A stretch of 7,092 nt of DNA from Actinomycetota bacterium. Lineage in GTDB: Bacteria; Actinomycetota; Actinomycetes; Actinomycetales; Microbacteriaceae. The position numbers were made by a program, and so were the translations under genes. Under the pieces are notes generated by a model. It was not told the DNA's origin. It saw only the letters and a list, made by a program, of their open reading frames with translations, and made no database searches. This document shows, piece by piece, positions 1 through 6,086 of the stretch. Every line of letters starts with the position of its first letter. Within the stretch, counting starts at the first letter, position 1. The DNA lies in the NCBI GenBank assembly GCA_016870695.1, contig VGAV01000120.1:1-7092 (forward strand), given 5' to 3'.

Positions 1-894
1 GCGGAGCTCCTGCAGTCCGGACAGCCCGCTCTCGGACCCGAAGGCGTCGGCGAGGCGGCGTTCCGCGGCGGCGGCGGCGGGCAGCGTGAACGCCGCGACG
101 TACGGCAGGACGATCGCGTGCGTCTCGGCGTGGGGGAGGCCGTACGTGCCGCCCAGGGCGTGGCAGATCTTGTGATGCAGACCCGAGCCCGCTGAGGCGA
201 AGGCCGCGGCGGCGAGGTAGGTGCCGAGGAGCGCCTCGGAGCGTCCCGACCCGTCGGCGGGGCTCGCCGTGACCGCCCGGAGGCCCGCCCCGAGCGCACG
301 GATGCCCTCGGTCGCGAACGCGGCGTTGATCGGGTCGGCGCGGGGGGCCCAGAGCGAGTCGACGCAGTGGGCCAGGGCGTTCAGGCCCGACGCGACGGTG
401 AGGTCCCGGGGGAGCGTCGTCGTGAGGTCGGGGTCGTAGACGATCGCGCGGGGCAGCACCCGCGGGTCCGAGCCGGTGGTCTTGCGTCCGTTCTCGGTGA
501 GCCCCCACACATCGGTCGCCTCGGAGCCCGCGTACGTCGTCGGGACGGCGATGATCGGGATGCCGGTGGTCAGGGCGACCGCCTTCGCCAGACCCGTCGT
601 CGACCCGCCGCCGATCGCGACGATGACGTCCGCCTCCGCGTCCGTGGCCGCGCGCCGTGCCCGTTCGGCCGTCTCGACGGGGATGTGCGGGGCGACCTCG
701 GTCCAGCTGAGCGCGACGGGGAGGACCGCGGCGACGGCGTCGGCGAGCTCCTCCTGCGAAGCGGTGGCGATGACCATCACGCGCTGCGCGCCCAGTCTCC
801 CGACCTCGCTGACGACGTGCGGGACGGCGCGTCCGGTCTCGAACACCACGCGCGCGGGGAGCGTCGCGTGCGTGAACGTCAGGCTCGCGGTCAT
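1..894 (-). CDS. Maleylacetate reductase (iron-containing alcohol dehydrogenase family), 3' end beyond the window
   Basis: This enzyme reduces maleylacetate (and often chloromaleylacetate) to 3-oxoadipate with NAD(P)H in the cytosol, the last dedicated step of hydroxyquinol and chlorocatechol breakdown. The window holds 298 codons from ATG. The family is usually about 350 residues, so roughly 50 C-terminal residues lie beyond base 1. Visible landmarks are the nucleotide-binding GGGS at residues 95-98, PTTYAGSE ending near 124, the NALAHCVDSLWA block around 171-182, and the HHKICHALGG...LPHAETHAIVLPY block at 240-264, whose histidines are the usual metal/active-site residues of the family. TTYAGSE and HHKICH point to maleylacetate reductase rather than a generic alcohol dehydrogenase. 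The ATG overlaps the hydroxylase stop as ATGA (891-894), and AGGA lies just upstream inside that gene, so translation is probably coupled. Counterparts are named TfdF, GraC or TsdD. The exact substrate cannot be decided. Confidence 0.94.
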   Translation of the reverse strand, partial: MTASLTFTHATLPARVVFETGRAVPHVVSEVGRLGAQRVMVIATASQEELADAVAAVLPVALSWTEVAPHIPVETAERARRAATDAEADVIVAIGGGSTTGLAKAVALTTGIPIIAVPTTYAGSEATDVWGLTENGRKTTGSDPRVLPRAIVYDPDLTTTLPRDLTVASGLNALAHCVDSLWAPRADPINAAFATEGIRALGAGLRAVTASPADGSGRSEALLGTYLAAAAFASAGSGLHHKICHALGGTYGLPHAETHAIVLPYVAAFTLPAAAAAERRLADAFGSESGLSGLQELR

Positions 895-2686
895 GTCGTC
901 CTGCTGAGGACGGACCGGAGGGCGGCGGTGAGCGCGCCCGCGGGGTCGTCGGCCCCGGTCATCGATCGCCAGGCCACGATCTTGTCCGGGCGCACGAGGA
1001 GCGCGCCGTCCTCGTCGACGCCGCGGAGGCGCTCCCAGTCGAAGTAGAGGTCGGTGTAGCGGCGACCCGGCCCGATGACGACGGCGGCGACCGGCAGCCC
1101 CAGGGCGGCGGCCACGTCGGGGACGGCATCCGCCCAGGCCTGCCCGGCGATCCCGGTGAAGAGGGTGAACTGGGAGCTCGGGGCGAGGTCCAGGGTCGAG
1201 AACGTCTGGCGCGCGTCGCCGACCCAGACGTGGGGGAGCGGCGAGCCCGGCACGGTCGACGGCTCGTAGTACAGCTCCGGGTCGCGCGTCGGCGCCGGTC
1301 GCGTCGTCCCGTCGGGGATGACGGCGGTGGAGGTGTAGAACTGCCCCATCTCGACCCCGTGGGCGTTGAACTCGTAGTTCTTCAGCTCCATCGCCGCGGA
1401 GATGGCGCGACGCTTCTCCTCTCCGCGGGGGGTCTGCGCCTTGCGCTCCTCGATCTGCGCGCGCATCTCCTCTTCGCTTCTGGCATCCATCACGCCCAGG
1501 GCGGTGAACAGCTCGCCGAACTCCCGCCCGGACTTGTTCGCCCGGAGGACGATCTGCTTCGCGACCGGCGCGCGTTCGGCCGTGTACGTCTCGAGCAGCT
1601 CCGGCCCGGCCTGGCCGCGGATCACGGCGGCGAGCTTCCACGCGAGGTTGTAGGCGTCCTGGATCGACGTGTTGGACCCGAGCCCGTTGGACGGCGGGTG
1701 GCGGTGGATCGCGTCCCCGGCGGCGAAGACGCGTCCCTTCTGCAGGCGCGTGGCGTACATCTCGTTGTTGCCCCAGAGCGAGGTCCCCGTGATCGTGATG
1801 TCGAGGGCGGGGTCGCCGATGAGGTTGCGGACGATCTGCTCGGCGGCGGCGTGGTCGATGACCGGCTCGGGTTCGTTGATGTCGTACCCCCAGACGATGA
1901 GCCACTCGTTCCAGGGGCGGACCATGCGGATGAGGCCCGCGCCGATGCCGCCAACGTTCGAGCCGGGCTGCACGACCCAGTACAGGACGCTGGGCCGGTG
2001 TCCGACGAGGTGGTCGATGTCCGCGGTGAACGTGATGTTCATCGACCCGGCGATGTCCATCCGGCCCTCCATCGGGAGGTCGAGGTCCGCGACGACCCGC
2101 GAGCGGGCGCCGTCGGCGGCGATGAGGTACTTCGCCGCACGTCGTAGGGCCGCCCCGTCACGCGGTCCATGACGCTGACGGTGACGCCGTCCTCGTCCTG
2201 CGTGTGCGACAGGTACTCGCTGGAGAAGCGGGTCTGCGCGCCGCGTGCGGTCGCGTTGCGGACGAGGATCGGCTCGAGGTAGTTCTGCGGGATGTCGCAG
2301 TTGAGGGTCGGGGAGGCCAGGACGTAGTCGGCGTGGCGTGCGGGGCTCGTCCCCCAGCTGAGGATGCGGCCGAGCTCCTCTCCGGCGAGGGAGGTGCAGA
2401 AGACGGTGTCGCCGATCATGTGGTGGGGTGTGGCGTCGGCCTCGACCTGCTTCTGGATCCCCATGTCGCGGAAGAACTCCATCGCGCGCTGGTTGGTGAT
2501 GTGCGCGCGAGGGGTGTTGGCCGTCCACCGGTACTTGGTGATCATCATCGTGTCGATGCCGAGGGTCGCCAGGGTCAGAGCGGCGGATGCACCGGCCGGT
2601 CCCGTCCCGACGATGAGGACGTCCGTCGTCACCGCCTCGGTCCCGGGCAGGGGGGTGTCCACGATGCCGTCGTCGAATGCCGCCAT
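891..2686 (-). pseudogene. TfdB-like FAD-dependent phenol/resorcinol-type monooxygenase, interrupted by an apparent -1 frameshift near 2135
   Basis: The product is a class A flavoprotein hydroxylase that would use NAD(P)H and O2 to hydroxylate a phenol ortho to its hydroxyl. The sequence resembles 2,4-dichlorophenol 6-monooxygenase (TfdB) throughout, and resorcinol hydroxylases are relatives. The start at 2686 is supported by GAAGGA 8 bases upstream and by the FAD dinucleotide fold GTGPAG at residues 27-32. The first 183 codons run to VTGRPYDV (GTG codon 2140-2138). The homologous continuation (KYLIAADGARSRVV) is in the next frame from AAG at 2132. Adding one G at GCGG (2137-2134) restores R-A-K-Y and gives 598 residues, the normal TfdB length. 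The second FAD motif, AGDAIHRHPPSNGLGSN, sits at about 323-339 of the restored protein. Read as given, translation stops at 2039 after 215 residues, without most of the catalytic body. It is upstream of and overlaps maleylacetate reductase, and an AraC regulator precedes it. A sequencing error is a real alternative, since everything after the shift looks intact. Confidence 0.93.
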
Positions 2687-2707
2687 GGGTTCGTCCTTCG
2701 TGCCGGA

Positions 2708-2723
2708 GCCACGTCAATGTGGC
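2708..2723 (-). promoter_or_regulatory. Inverted repeat in the hydroxylase leader (possible operator or leader hairpin)
   Basis: GCCAC (2708-2712) and GTGGC (2719-2723) form a 5-bp inverted repeat around a 6-base spacer, ending 22 bases before the hydroxylase ATG. It lies in the 112-bp gap between the AraC-type gene and the hydroxylase, where an activator site or promoter would be expected. Five-base arms are common by chance in GC-rich DNA, so this is only a candidate. Confidence 0.25.
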
Positions 2724-2798
2724 GTCAGGGGAAGTATGCGACCGGAGGGGCGGAGGCGCGGGGGAACGATGTCGCGGGACCGGAGATGTCCGGATTCG

Positions 2799-3719
2799 TC
2801 AAAGCGGGGGCAGGGCGCGCACGTCGCTCGGGCGGCATCCGTACTCCGACCGGAACGCGCGGCTGAAGTGGGCCTGCGAGGCGAACCCGCTGCGCCGGGC
2901 GACGTCCGCGATCGTCCCGGACTCCCGCAGCAGGCGGTGCGCTCGCGTCAGGCGACGGTGCCTGATCTCGTCGGCGAGGCTCGTTCCGGTCGGTGCGAAC
3001 AGGCGTCGCACCGTGCGTTCGGTGACGCGCAGGCGTTCCGCGACGGTCTCGGTGGTGAGGTCCGTCTCGTGCAGGTGCTCGTCGACGTGGTCGAGGACGA
3101 TGGTGCGGAGCCCCTCGGCGGAGGTGGACGCCCCGGGCGTGAGGAGGAGGCGGAGCCGTTCGGTGAGGTCGTCGGCGACAGTGGCGTCGTCGTGACGGGA
3201 GAGCCCCGCCTCGACGTGCCGGCGGAGGGAACGGGTCAGCAGAGCGGCGACGGGAGCGTCTCCGTCCGAGACGAGGGTGGCGGCCGGAGCGGAGCCCGGC
3301 GGCACGAGATCGGCCGTCGCTGTCGGGGAGACCCGGATGACGAGCTCGTCCACCCCCTCCCGGAACCGACGTTCGAAGGGCTCGTGGCCCTCGCACAAGA
3401 CGACGGCGCCCGGACCGTGCGCGATCTCGCCGGTGCGGCTGCGGAGCTCGGATCGGCCGCGGCGGCTGAGGTACAGGACGCACCCGGGCGACTCGTGCGA
3501 CCGGATGTGCCGCGGCGTGCGTTCCACCGCGTGCGGTGTGGCCACGACGTGCGCGAGATCGTACGGACCGACGCGGGCGCTCCGCACGGCGGCGTCGAAG
3601 GTGCCCGACCGCGGCAGGGCGCAGCCCAGTCCGACCAGCGCGTGGGCGTGGTGCGCCTCCCACGTCACGACGCGCTCCGCCTCGGCGAGGTGGCGCGTCG
3701 CGAAGAACTGCCGGTCCAT
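2799..3719 (-). CDS. AraC/XylS-family transcriptional regulator
   Basis: This is a 306-residue DNA-binding regulator. The C-terminal AraC domain is clear. The first helix-turn-helix is at about 221-241 (TTETVAERLRVTERTVRRLF). The second is at about 269-301, with the signature GTIADVARRSGFASQAHFSRAF and the typical R-S-E-Y-G-C-R-P-S-D-V-R end. Residues 40-190 look like the AraC-binding-like sensor domain common in actinobacterial aromatic-catabolism regulators. The ATG at 3719 is preceded by GAAGGG about 9 bases upstream. The open frame extends upstream to 4076, but only through hairpin repeats and the promoter, so the longer form is rejected. It lies 112 bp before the hydroxylase on the same strand, which suggests it controls that gene and the reductase, possibly as an aromatic-responsive activator. 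The inducer cannot be read from the sequence. Confidence 0.95.
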   Translation of the reverse strand: MDRQFFATRHLAEAERVVTWEAHHAHALVGLGCALPRSGTFDAAVRSARVGPYDLAHVVATPHAVERTPRHIRSHESPGCVLYLSRRGRSELRSRTGEIAHGPGAVVLCEGHEPFERRFREGVDELVIRVSPTATADLVPPGSAPAATLVSDGDAPVAALLTRSLRRHVEAGLSRHDDATVADDLTERLRLLLTPGASTSAEGLRTIVLDHVDEHLHETDLTTETVAERLRVTERTVRRLFAPTGTSLADEIRHRRLTRAHRLLRESGTIADVARRSGFASQAHFSRAFRSEYGCRPSDVRALPPL

Positions 3720-3798
3720 GCCGTGAACCCTTCGCCTCGTCGCTGAGTGGGGTGCCGTTCCCGGTCGATTGGATGCCGACCGCTCGGCGTTCCGGCCC

Positions 3799-3804
3799 AG
3801 GATA
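3799..3804 (-). promoter_or_regulatory. Probable -10 element for the AraC-type gene
   Basis: On the minus strand this reads TATCCT, a good match to the actinobacterial housekeeping -10 (TAnnnT), 79 bases upstream of the ATG. No TTGACA-like -35 is seen at 16-18 bp, which is common for actinobacterial promoters. The implied leader is about 70 bases. Confidence 0.45.
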
Positions 3805-3868
3805 ACCCTCGGGCGTCCCTGGACGGACGGCTCTGTCTCGTTGCTCTGTGTCGCTGCGTGCTGGGCGG

Positions 3869-4075
3869 TGTCCCATTTTGTGCAGGGGGGACGGCGCTGG
3901 GCTGCACATAGTGGAACATGCCCTGTGGGGCCCGCTGGCTGGTGCCCAGCGTGTCCCACTTTGTGCAGGGGGGACGGCGCTGGGCTGCACAAAGTGGGAC
4001 ATGCCCTGTGGGGCCTGCTGGCTGGTGTCCCACTTTGTGCGGAGCGCAGGACGCTGCGCTGCACATATGGGGACA
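3869..4075. repeat. Array of three tandem 50-bp hairpin units (17-bp arms, 16-base loops)
   Basis: Each unit has a left arm like TGTCCCACTTTGTGCAG, a 16-base middle, and a right arm like CTGCACAAAGTGGGACA. Unit 1 is 3869-3885/3902-3918, unit 2 is 3952-3968/3985-4001, and unit 3 is 4026-4042/4059-4075. Unit 2 is a perfect 17-bp palindrome. Units 1 and 3 carry two or three mismatches plus wobbles. Units 1 and 2 have the same middle, GGGGGACGGCGCTGGG. Unit 3 has an unrelated middle in which GCGCAG and CTGCGC pair around GACG. The spacers after units 1 and 2 share TGCCCTGTGGGGCC and GCTGGCTGG; the first spacer has 9 extra bases that complete a small hairpin (CGCTGG 3933-3938 with CCAGCG 3946-3951). 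No protein of sensible composition is encoded. The layout resembles REP/BIME-type dispersed palindromes, but a role as a regulator site or small RNA source is not excluded. Confidence 0.9.
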
Positions 4076-4081
4076 TGCTGT

Positions 4082-4123
4082 GCCGGGACCACTGCGTGGT
4101 GCCCCGCTTCGAGTGATCCCGGC
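4082..4123. repeat. Further inverted repeat beside the hairpin array
   Basis: GCCGGGA (4082-4088) can pair with TCCCGGC (4117-4123), and inside it ACCAC (4088-4092) can pair with GTGGT (4096-4100). It begins 7 bases after hairpin unit 3 but shares no clear sequence with the units. It also lies 60-100 bases downstream of the tRNA-Lys 3' end on the minus strand, so it could act in tRNA transcript termination, although no U-tract follows. Confidence 0.4.
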
Positions 4124-4181
4124 GCAGCGCGCACCCGCTGGAAGGTCGGCCGTTCCGACGAAGATTCAGGTGCAGTTGACG

Positions 4182-4257
4182 TGGTGGGCCCCGTGGGGCT
4201 CGAACCCACGACCCGCGGATTAAAAGTCCGATGCTCTACCGACTGAGCTAGAGGCCC
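4182..4257 (-). tRNA. tRNA-Lys (anticodon UUU), CCA encoded
   Basis: The minus strand folds as a 76-base cloverleaf. The acceptor GGGCCTC pairs with GGGGCCC (one G-U pair). The D arm is GCTC-AGTCGGTA-GAGC, the anticodon loop CTTTTAA with anticodon TTT, the variable loop GGGTC, and the T arm GTGGG-TTCGAGC-CCCAC. A73 and CCA are encoded. The outermost anticodon-stem pair (27-43) is T opposite C, a mismatch in an otherwise regular stem. It is a single tRNA gene, flanked by the hairpin array downstream and the fasciclin terminators upstream. Confidence 0.98.
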
Positions 4258-4266
4258 GTGGCATCC

Positions 4267-4272
4267 ACCCTA
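4267..4272 (-). promoter_or_regulatory. Probable -10 element for tRNA-Lys
   Basis: The minus strand reads TAGGGT, a TAnnnT -10 match, nine bases before the mature 5' end of the tRNA. Initiation would therefore leave a very short or no 5' leader. No convincing -35 is visible. Confidence 0.45.
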
Positions 4273-4360
4273 CCGGCGCCGACGGCCGGGGAAGGACGCC
4301 GGCGTGCGCGACCGAGGCGCTCGCGCATGGGCGGACGACAACGCCCGCCGCGTGCAAGAA

Positions 4361-4423
4361 GGCGGTCAGCGTCGCGAGTACGGACTTCCCCAAAAGTCCG
4401 TACGCTCGCGAACGCTGACCGCC
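4361..4423 (-). terminator. Long interrupted hairpin (about 27 bp stem), second of two behind the fasciclin gene
   Basis: GGCGGTCAGCGT (4361-4372) pairs with 4412-4423, CGCGAG (4373-4378) with CTCGCG (4405-4410), and TACGGACTT (4379-4387) with AAGTCCGTA (4394-4402), around a CCCCAA loop. The only interruptions are bulges at 4411 and 4403-4404. On the minus strand the stem is followed by TTCTTGC, a poor T-tract. It lies about 90 bases past the fasciclin stop and 104 bases before the tRNA, so it would insulate the two. The stem is longer than a typical terminator, so a mobile or regulatory repeat is an alternative. Confidence 0.65.
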
Positions 4424-4433
4424 CTCGAACAGA

Positions 4434-4474
4434 GCGACCGCCGGGGCCCCCTCGCCTGGGGCACCGGCGGTCGC
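4434..4474 (-). terminator. Hairpin terminator behind the fasciclin gene
   Basis: GCGACCGCCGG (4434-4444) pairs perfectly with CCGGCGGTCGC (4464-4474), and GCCCC (4446-4450) then pairs with GGGGC (4458-4462) around a 7-base loop. It begins 39 bases after the fasciclin stop on the minus strand and is followed by TCTGTTC. Strong stems with weak T-tracts are usual for terminators in high-GC actinobacteria. Confidence 0.7.
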
Positions 4475-4513
4475 CGTCAGTTCCGATCTCTCATCGATCG
4501 GCCGGTGCGTAGA

Positions 4514-5182
4514 TTACGCAGCCGGGGGCATCAGGACCGTGTCGATGAGGTACACGGTCGCGTTGGCGGTCTGGACGCCACCGCAGATGACGTTGGCGTC
4601 GTTGACCATGATCGAGTCGCCGCTGCCGGTGACCTCGACGTCGGCACCCTGGACCGTGGCGTGCGTGCCGTCGATCTCGTCGGGGGCGATCTGGCCGGGG
4701 ACCACGTGGTACGTGAGGATCGTGGTCAGCAGGTCGGTGTCGGTCTTCAGCGTCTCGATGGTCGCCGGGTCGATCTTGGCGAACGCGTCGTCGACCGGAG
4801 CGAAGACGGTGAACTCGCCACCGTTCAGGGTGTCGACGAGGTTGACCTCGGGGTTCAGCTGGCCGCTGACGGCCGCGGTAAGGGTGGTGAGGAGCGGGTT
4901 GTTCGACGCGGCCGTGGCGACCGGGTCGGCGGACATGCCCTCGACCGAACCGGCGCCGGAGGGAACGGCGGCGGCGTAGTCGGCGCAGCCGGGGCCGACG
5001 AGGTTGGCGGCCGGGTCCATGGTGTCAGCGGACGCCGACATCGAGGGGGTGGACTCCATCGAGGGCTCGGTGGTCTCCTCGGTCGCGGTGCTGCCCGCGC
5101 CACCCGAACAGGCGGTGAGAGCGAAGGCCGAGCCCATAACGAGGGCGAGACCGGCAACGACGTGCTTCTTGTTGGTGAGCAT
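4514..5182 (-). CDS. Secreted fasciclin (FAS1) lipoprotein, MPT70/MPT83-like
   Basis: The 222-residue product is exported and lipid-anchored to the outer face of the membrane; FAS1 domains mediate adhesion or protein contacts. The signal peptide (MLTNKK, then a hydrophobic run at 8-22) ends in the lipobox LTAC with the lipidated cysteine at 25. A Ser/Thr/Glu/Met-rich linker covers about 26-60. The FAS1 domain spans about 84-218, with [10 protein letters not shown] (125-134), TYHVVPG (157-163) and the C-terminal YLIDTVLMP (211-219). [29 protein letters not shown] and VNLVDTLN closely match mycobacterial MPT70/MPT83, and the length fits MPT83. Cys66 and Cys200 are the only cysteines of the mature domain and probably form a disulfide. 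The ATG at 5182 has a strong GGAGGA 6 bases upstream, so the longer frame to 5284 is rejected. It is divergent from the sigma/anti-sigma pair that probably controls it. Confidence 0.97.
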   Translation of the reverse strand: MLTNKKHVVAGLALVMGSAFALTACSGGAGSTATEETTEPSMESTPSMSASADTMDPAANLVGPGCADYAAAVPSGAGSVEGMSADPVATAASNNPLLTTLTAAVSGQLNPEVNLVDTLNGGEFTVFAPVDDAFAKIDPATIETLKTDTDLLTTILTYHVVPGQIAPDEIDGTHATVQGADVEVTGSGDSIMVNDANVICGGVQTANATVYLIDTVLMPPAA

Positions 5183-5234
5183 GACATTCCTCCGAAATCG
5201 TCGGACCGCGTGATGCGACCCGTCAGGACACCCC

Positions 5235-5293
5235 GGTGCGGGGGGTGGTTCGCCGTGAGGCGGCGTACACAGGGTCTTCGGCACCCCCGCACC
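5235..5293 (-). repeat. Nested inverted repeat in the presumed fasciclin mRNA leader
   Basis: GGTGC-GGGGGG-TG (5235-5247) is complementary to CACCCCCGCACC (5282-5293) apart from one bulged G. Between them CGCCG (5251-5255) pairs with CGGCG (5261-5265). If fasciclin transcription starts upstream of 5293, the mRNA would carry a strong stem-loop ending 53 bases before the start codon. A DNA-level operator is the other possibility. Confidence 0.5.
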
Positions 5294-5295
5294 TT

Positions 5296-5320
5296 CGGAT
5301 TGCGCAAAGTTACGAATCCG
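5296..5320. promoter_or_regulatory. Inverted repeat between divergent genes, possible operator
   Basis: CGGATT (5296-5301) and AATCCG (5315-5320) form 6-bp arms separated by 13 bases, next to the self-complementary TTGCGCAA (5300-5307). Its position between the divergent genes makes it a plausible regulator site, but the arms are short. Confidence 0.3.
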
Positions 5321-5483
5321 CTATCTGGAGGGAAATAAAACCCAGATCAGAGGCGCCTAAATTGTTTTTCGTTCTCGGTCTGCCGTGGCATCCATCGGCC
5401 GGGCGACGCCGGCTTCTGTAACGGTTCTATAGCCGCTGACGCGCTCGCGCGCGCGTACGGGGGTCTGTGGGACGGGGTGAGGA

Positions 5484-6086
5484 ATGATGGATGCCATGGT
5501 GATCGACGGCTTCGCTCTCCCCGACGACGGGCCCGACCGCGTCGACCACGTCGGCGATCTGCTGCGACGGGTCGCCGACGGCGACCGCGTCGCCTTCGCG
5601 GAGCTGTACGACACGCTGTCGTCTCGTGCCTTCGGCCTCATCCTCCGCGTCCTCGTGGACCGCTCTCAGAGCGAGGAGGTGCTGCAGGAGGTCTTCCTCG
5701 AGATCTGGCAATCCGCCGGACGTTTCGCTCCGAACAAGGGCCAAGGACGCTCGTGGGTTCTCACGATCGCGCACCGCAGGGCGGTGGACCGGGTACGGTC
5801 CTCGCAGTCCAGTGCCGATCGGGATGTGCGCGCGGGATTCCGGAATATGGACGTCGCCTATGACGACGTCTCTGAGAAAGTAGAGATGAGGATCGAGGGG
5901 CGCCGCGTCACCGAAGCATTGGCGACGCTGCCCGACGCGCAGAGAGAAGCGATCGCACTGGCCTATTTCGGGGGTTACAGCCAGAGCGAGATCGCGACTC
6001 TCGTCGGGGCGCCGCTCGGCACGATCAAGACAAGGATGCGCGACGGTCTGTCGCGCCTCAGGCAGGAAATGGGGGTGGAGAAGTGA
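5484..6086 (+). CDS. sigK: SigK-like ECF RNA polymerase sigma factor
   Basis: This sigma factor of 200 residues directs RNA polymerase to a small regulon. Region 2 covers about 35-105 (AFAELYDTLSSRAFGLILRVL, EEVLQEVFLEIW, then SWVLTIAHRRAVDRVR). Region 4 covers about 140-195 (LATLPDAQREAIALAYFGG, then SQSEIATLVGAPLGTIKTR). The AHRRAVDRVR and LAYFGG blocks and the linked RskA and fasciclin genes point to SigK. The start is uncertain: ATG codons lie at 5484, 5487 and 5496. GGGGTGA (5474-5480) fits the first two best, and conserved sequence starts only near residue 22. The stop overlaps the anti-sigma GTG as GTGA, so the two are made together. The family norm is that RskA sequesters SigK at the membrane until it is proteolysed or its redox state changes; autoregulation here is inference. 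Confidence 0.96.
   Translation: MMDAMVIDGFALPDDGPDRVDHVGDLLRRVADGDRVAFAELYDTLSSRAFGLILRVLVDRSQSEEVLQEVFLEIWQSAGRFAPNKGQGRSWVLTIAHRRAVDRVRSSQSSADRDVRAGFRNMDVAYDDVSEKVEMRIEGRRVTEALATLPDAQREAIALAYFGGYSQSEIATLVGAPLGTIKTRMRDGLSRLRQEMGVEK

Larger units (their letters stand above)
5183..5483. other. Divergent intergenic region between fasciclin and sigma factor genes
   Basis: This 301-bp gap must hold both divergent promoters. It has a nested inverted repeat at 5235-5293, a 6-bp inverted repeat at 5296-5320, an AT-rich patch at about 5331-5370 that stands out from the GC-rich surroundings, and an alternating CG tract at 5446-5459. I could not find a matched -35/-10 pair for either the housekeeping sigma or the SigK type with confidence. 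Confidence 0.7.

Noticed and set aside
1230..2172. Long plus-strand frames opposite the hydroxylase
   Set aside because: They are antisense shadows of a GC-rich gene, with Arg/Asp/Val-rich composition and no recognisable domains.
2687..2717. Upstream extension of the hydroxylase frame to an ATG at 2717
   Set aside because: That ATG is in the downstream frame. Its first about 195 residues are Arg/His/Pro-rich with no homology, whereas the frame from 2686 has a good ribosome-binding site and the FAD motif.
2780..2793. Small hairpin CCGGA-GATG-TCCGG just behind the AraC-type stop
   Set aside because: A five-base stem without a T-tract is too weak to call a terminator; the gene may read through into the hydroxylase.
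3869..4075. CRISPR array
   Set aside because: Only three units are present, the spacers are near-identical instead of unique, and the repeat is a long palindrome of 50 bp; no cas genes are nearby.
3869..4075. Insertion sequence or MITE ends
   Set aside because: No transposase gene or target-site duplication is visible, and the inverted arms are only 16 bases apart.
3720..4076. Extended N-terminus of the AraC-type gene, and several 80-150 residue frames across the hairpin array
   Set aside because: They translate the repeats into recurrent CTKWDT/HFVQ-type peptides, lack ribosome-binding sites and run through the promoter. They are by-products of the palindromic array.
4145..4159. Hairpin GTCGG/CCGAC downstream of tRNA-Lys
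   Set aside because: The stem is only five bases with no T-tract, expected by chance at this GC content.
5183..5483. A SigK-type promoter (CCATCC-like -35 with CCGAAT-like -10) for either divergent gene
   Set aside because: Partial matches such as CCATCG at 5392 on the plus strand and CCGAAG near 5297 on the minus strand lack a partner at suitable spacing.
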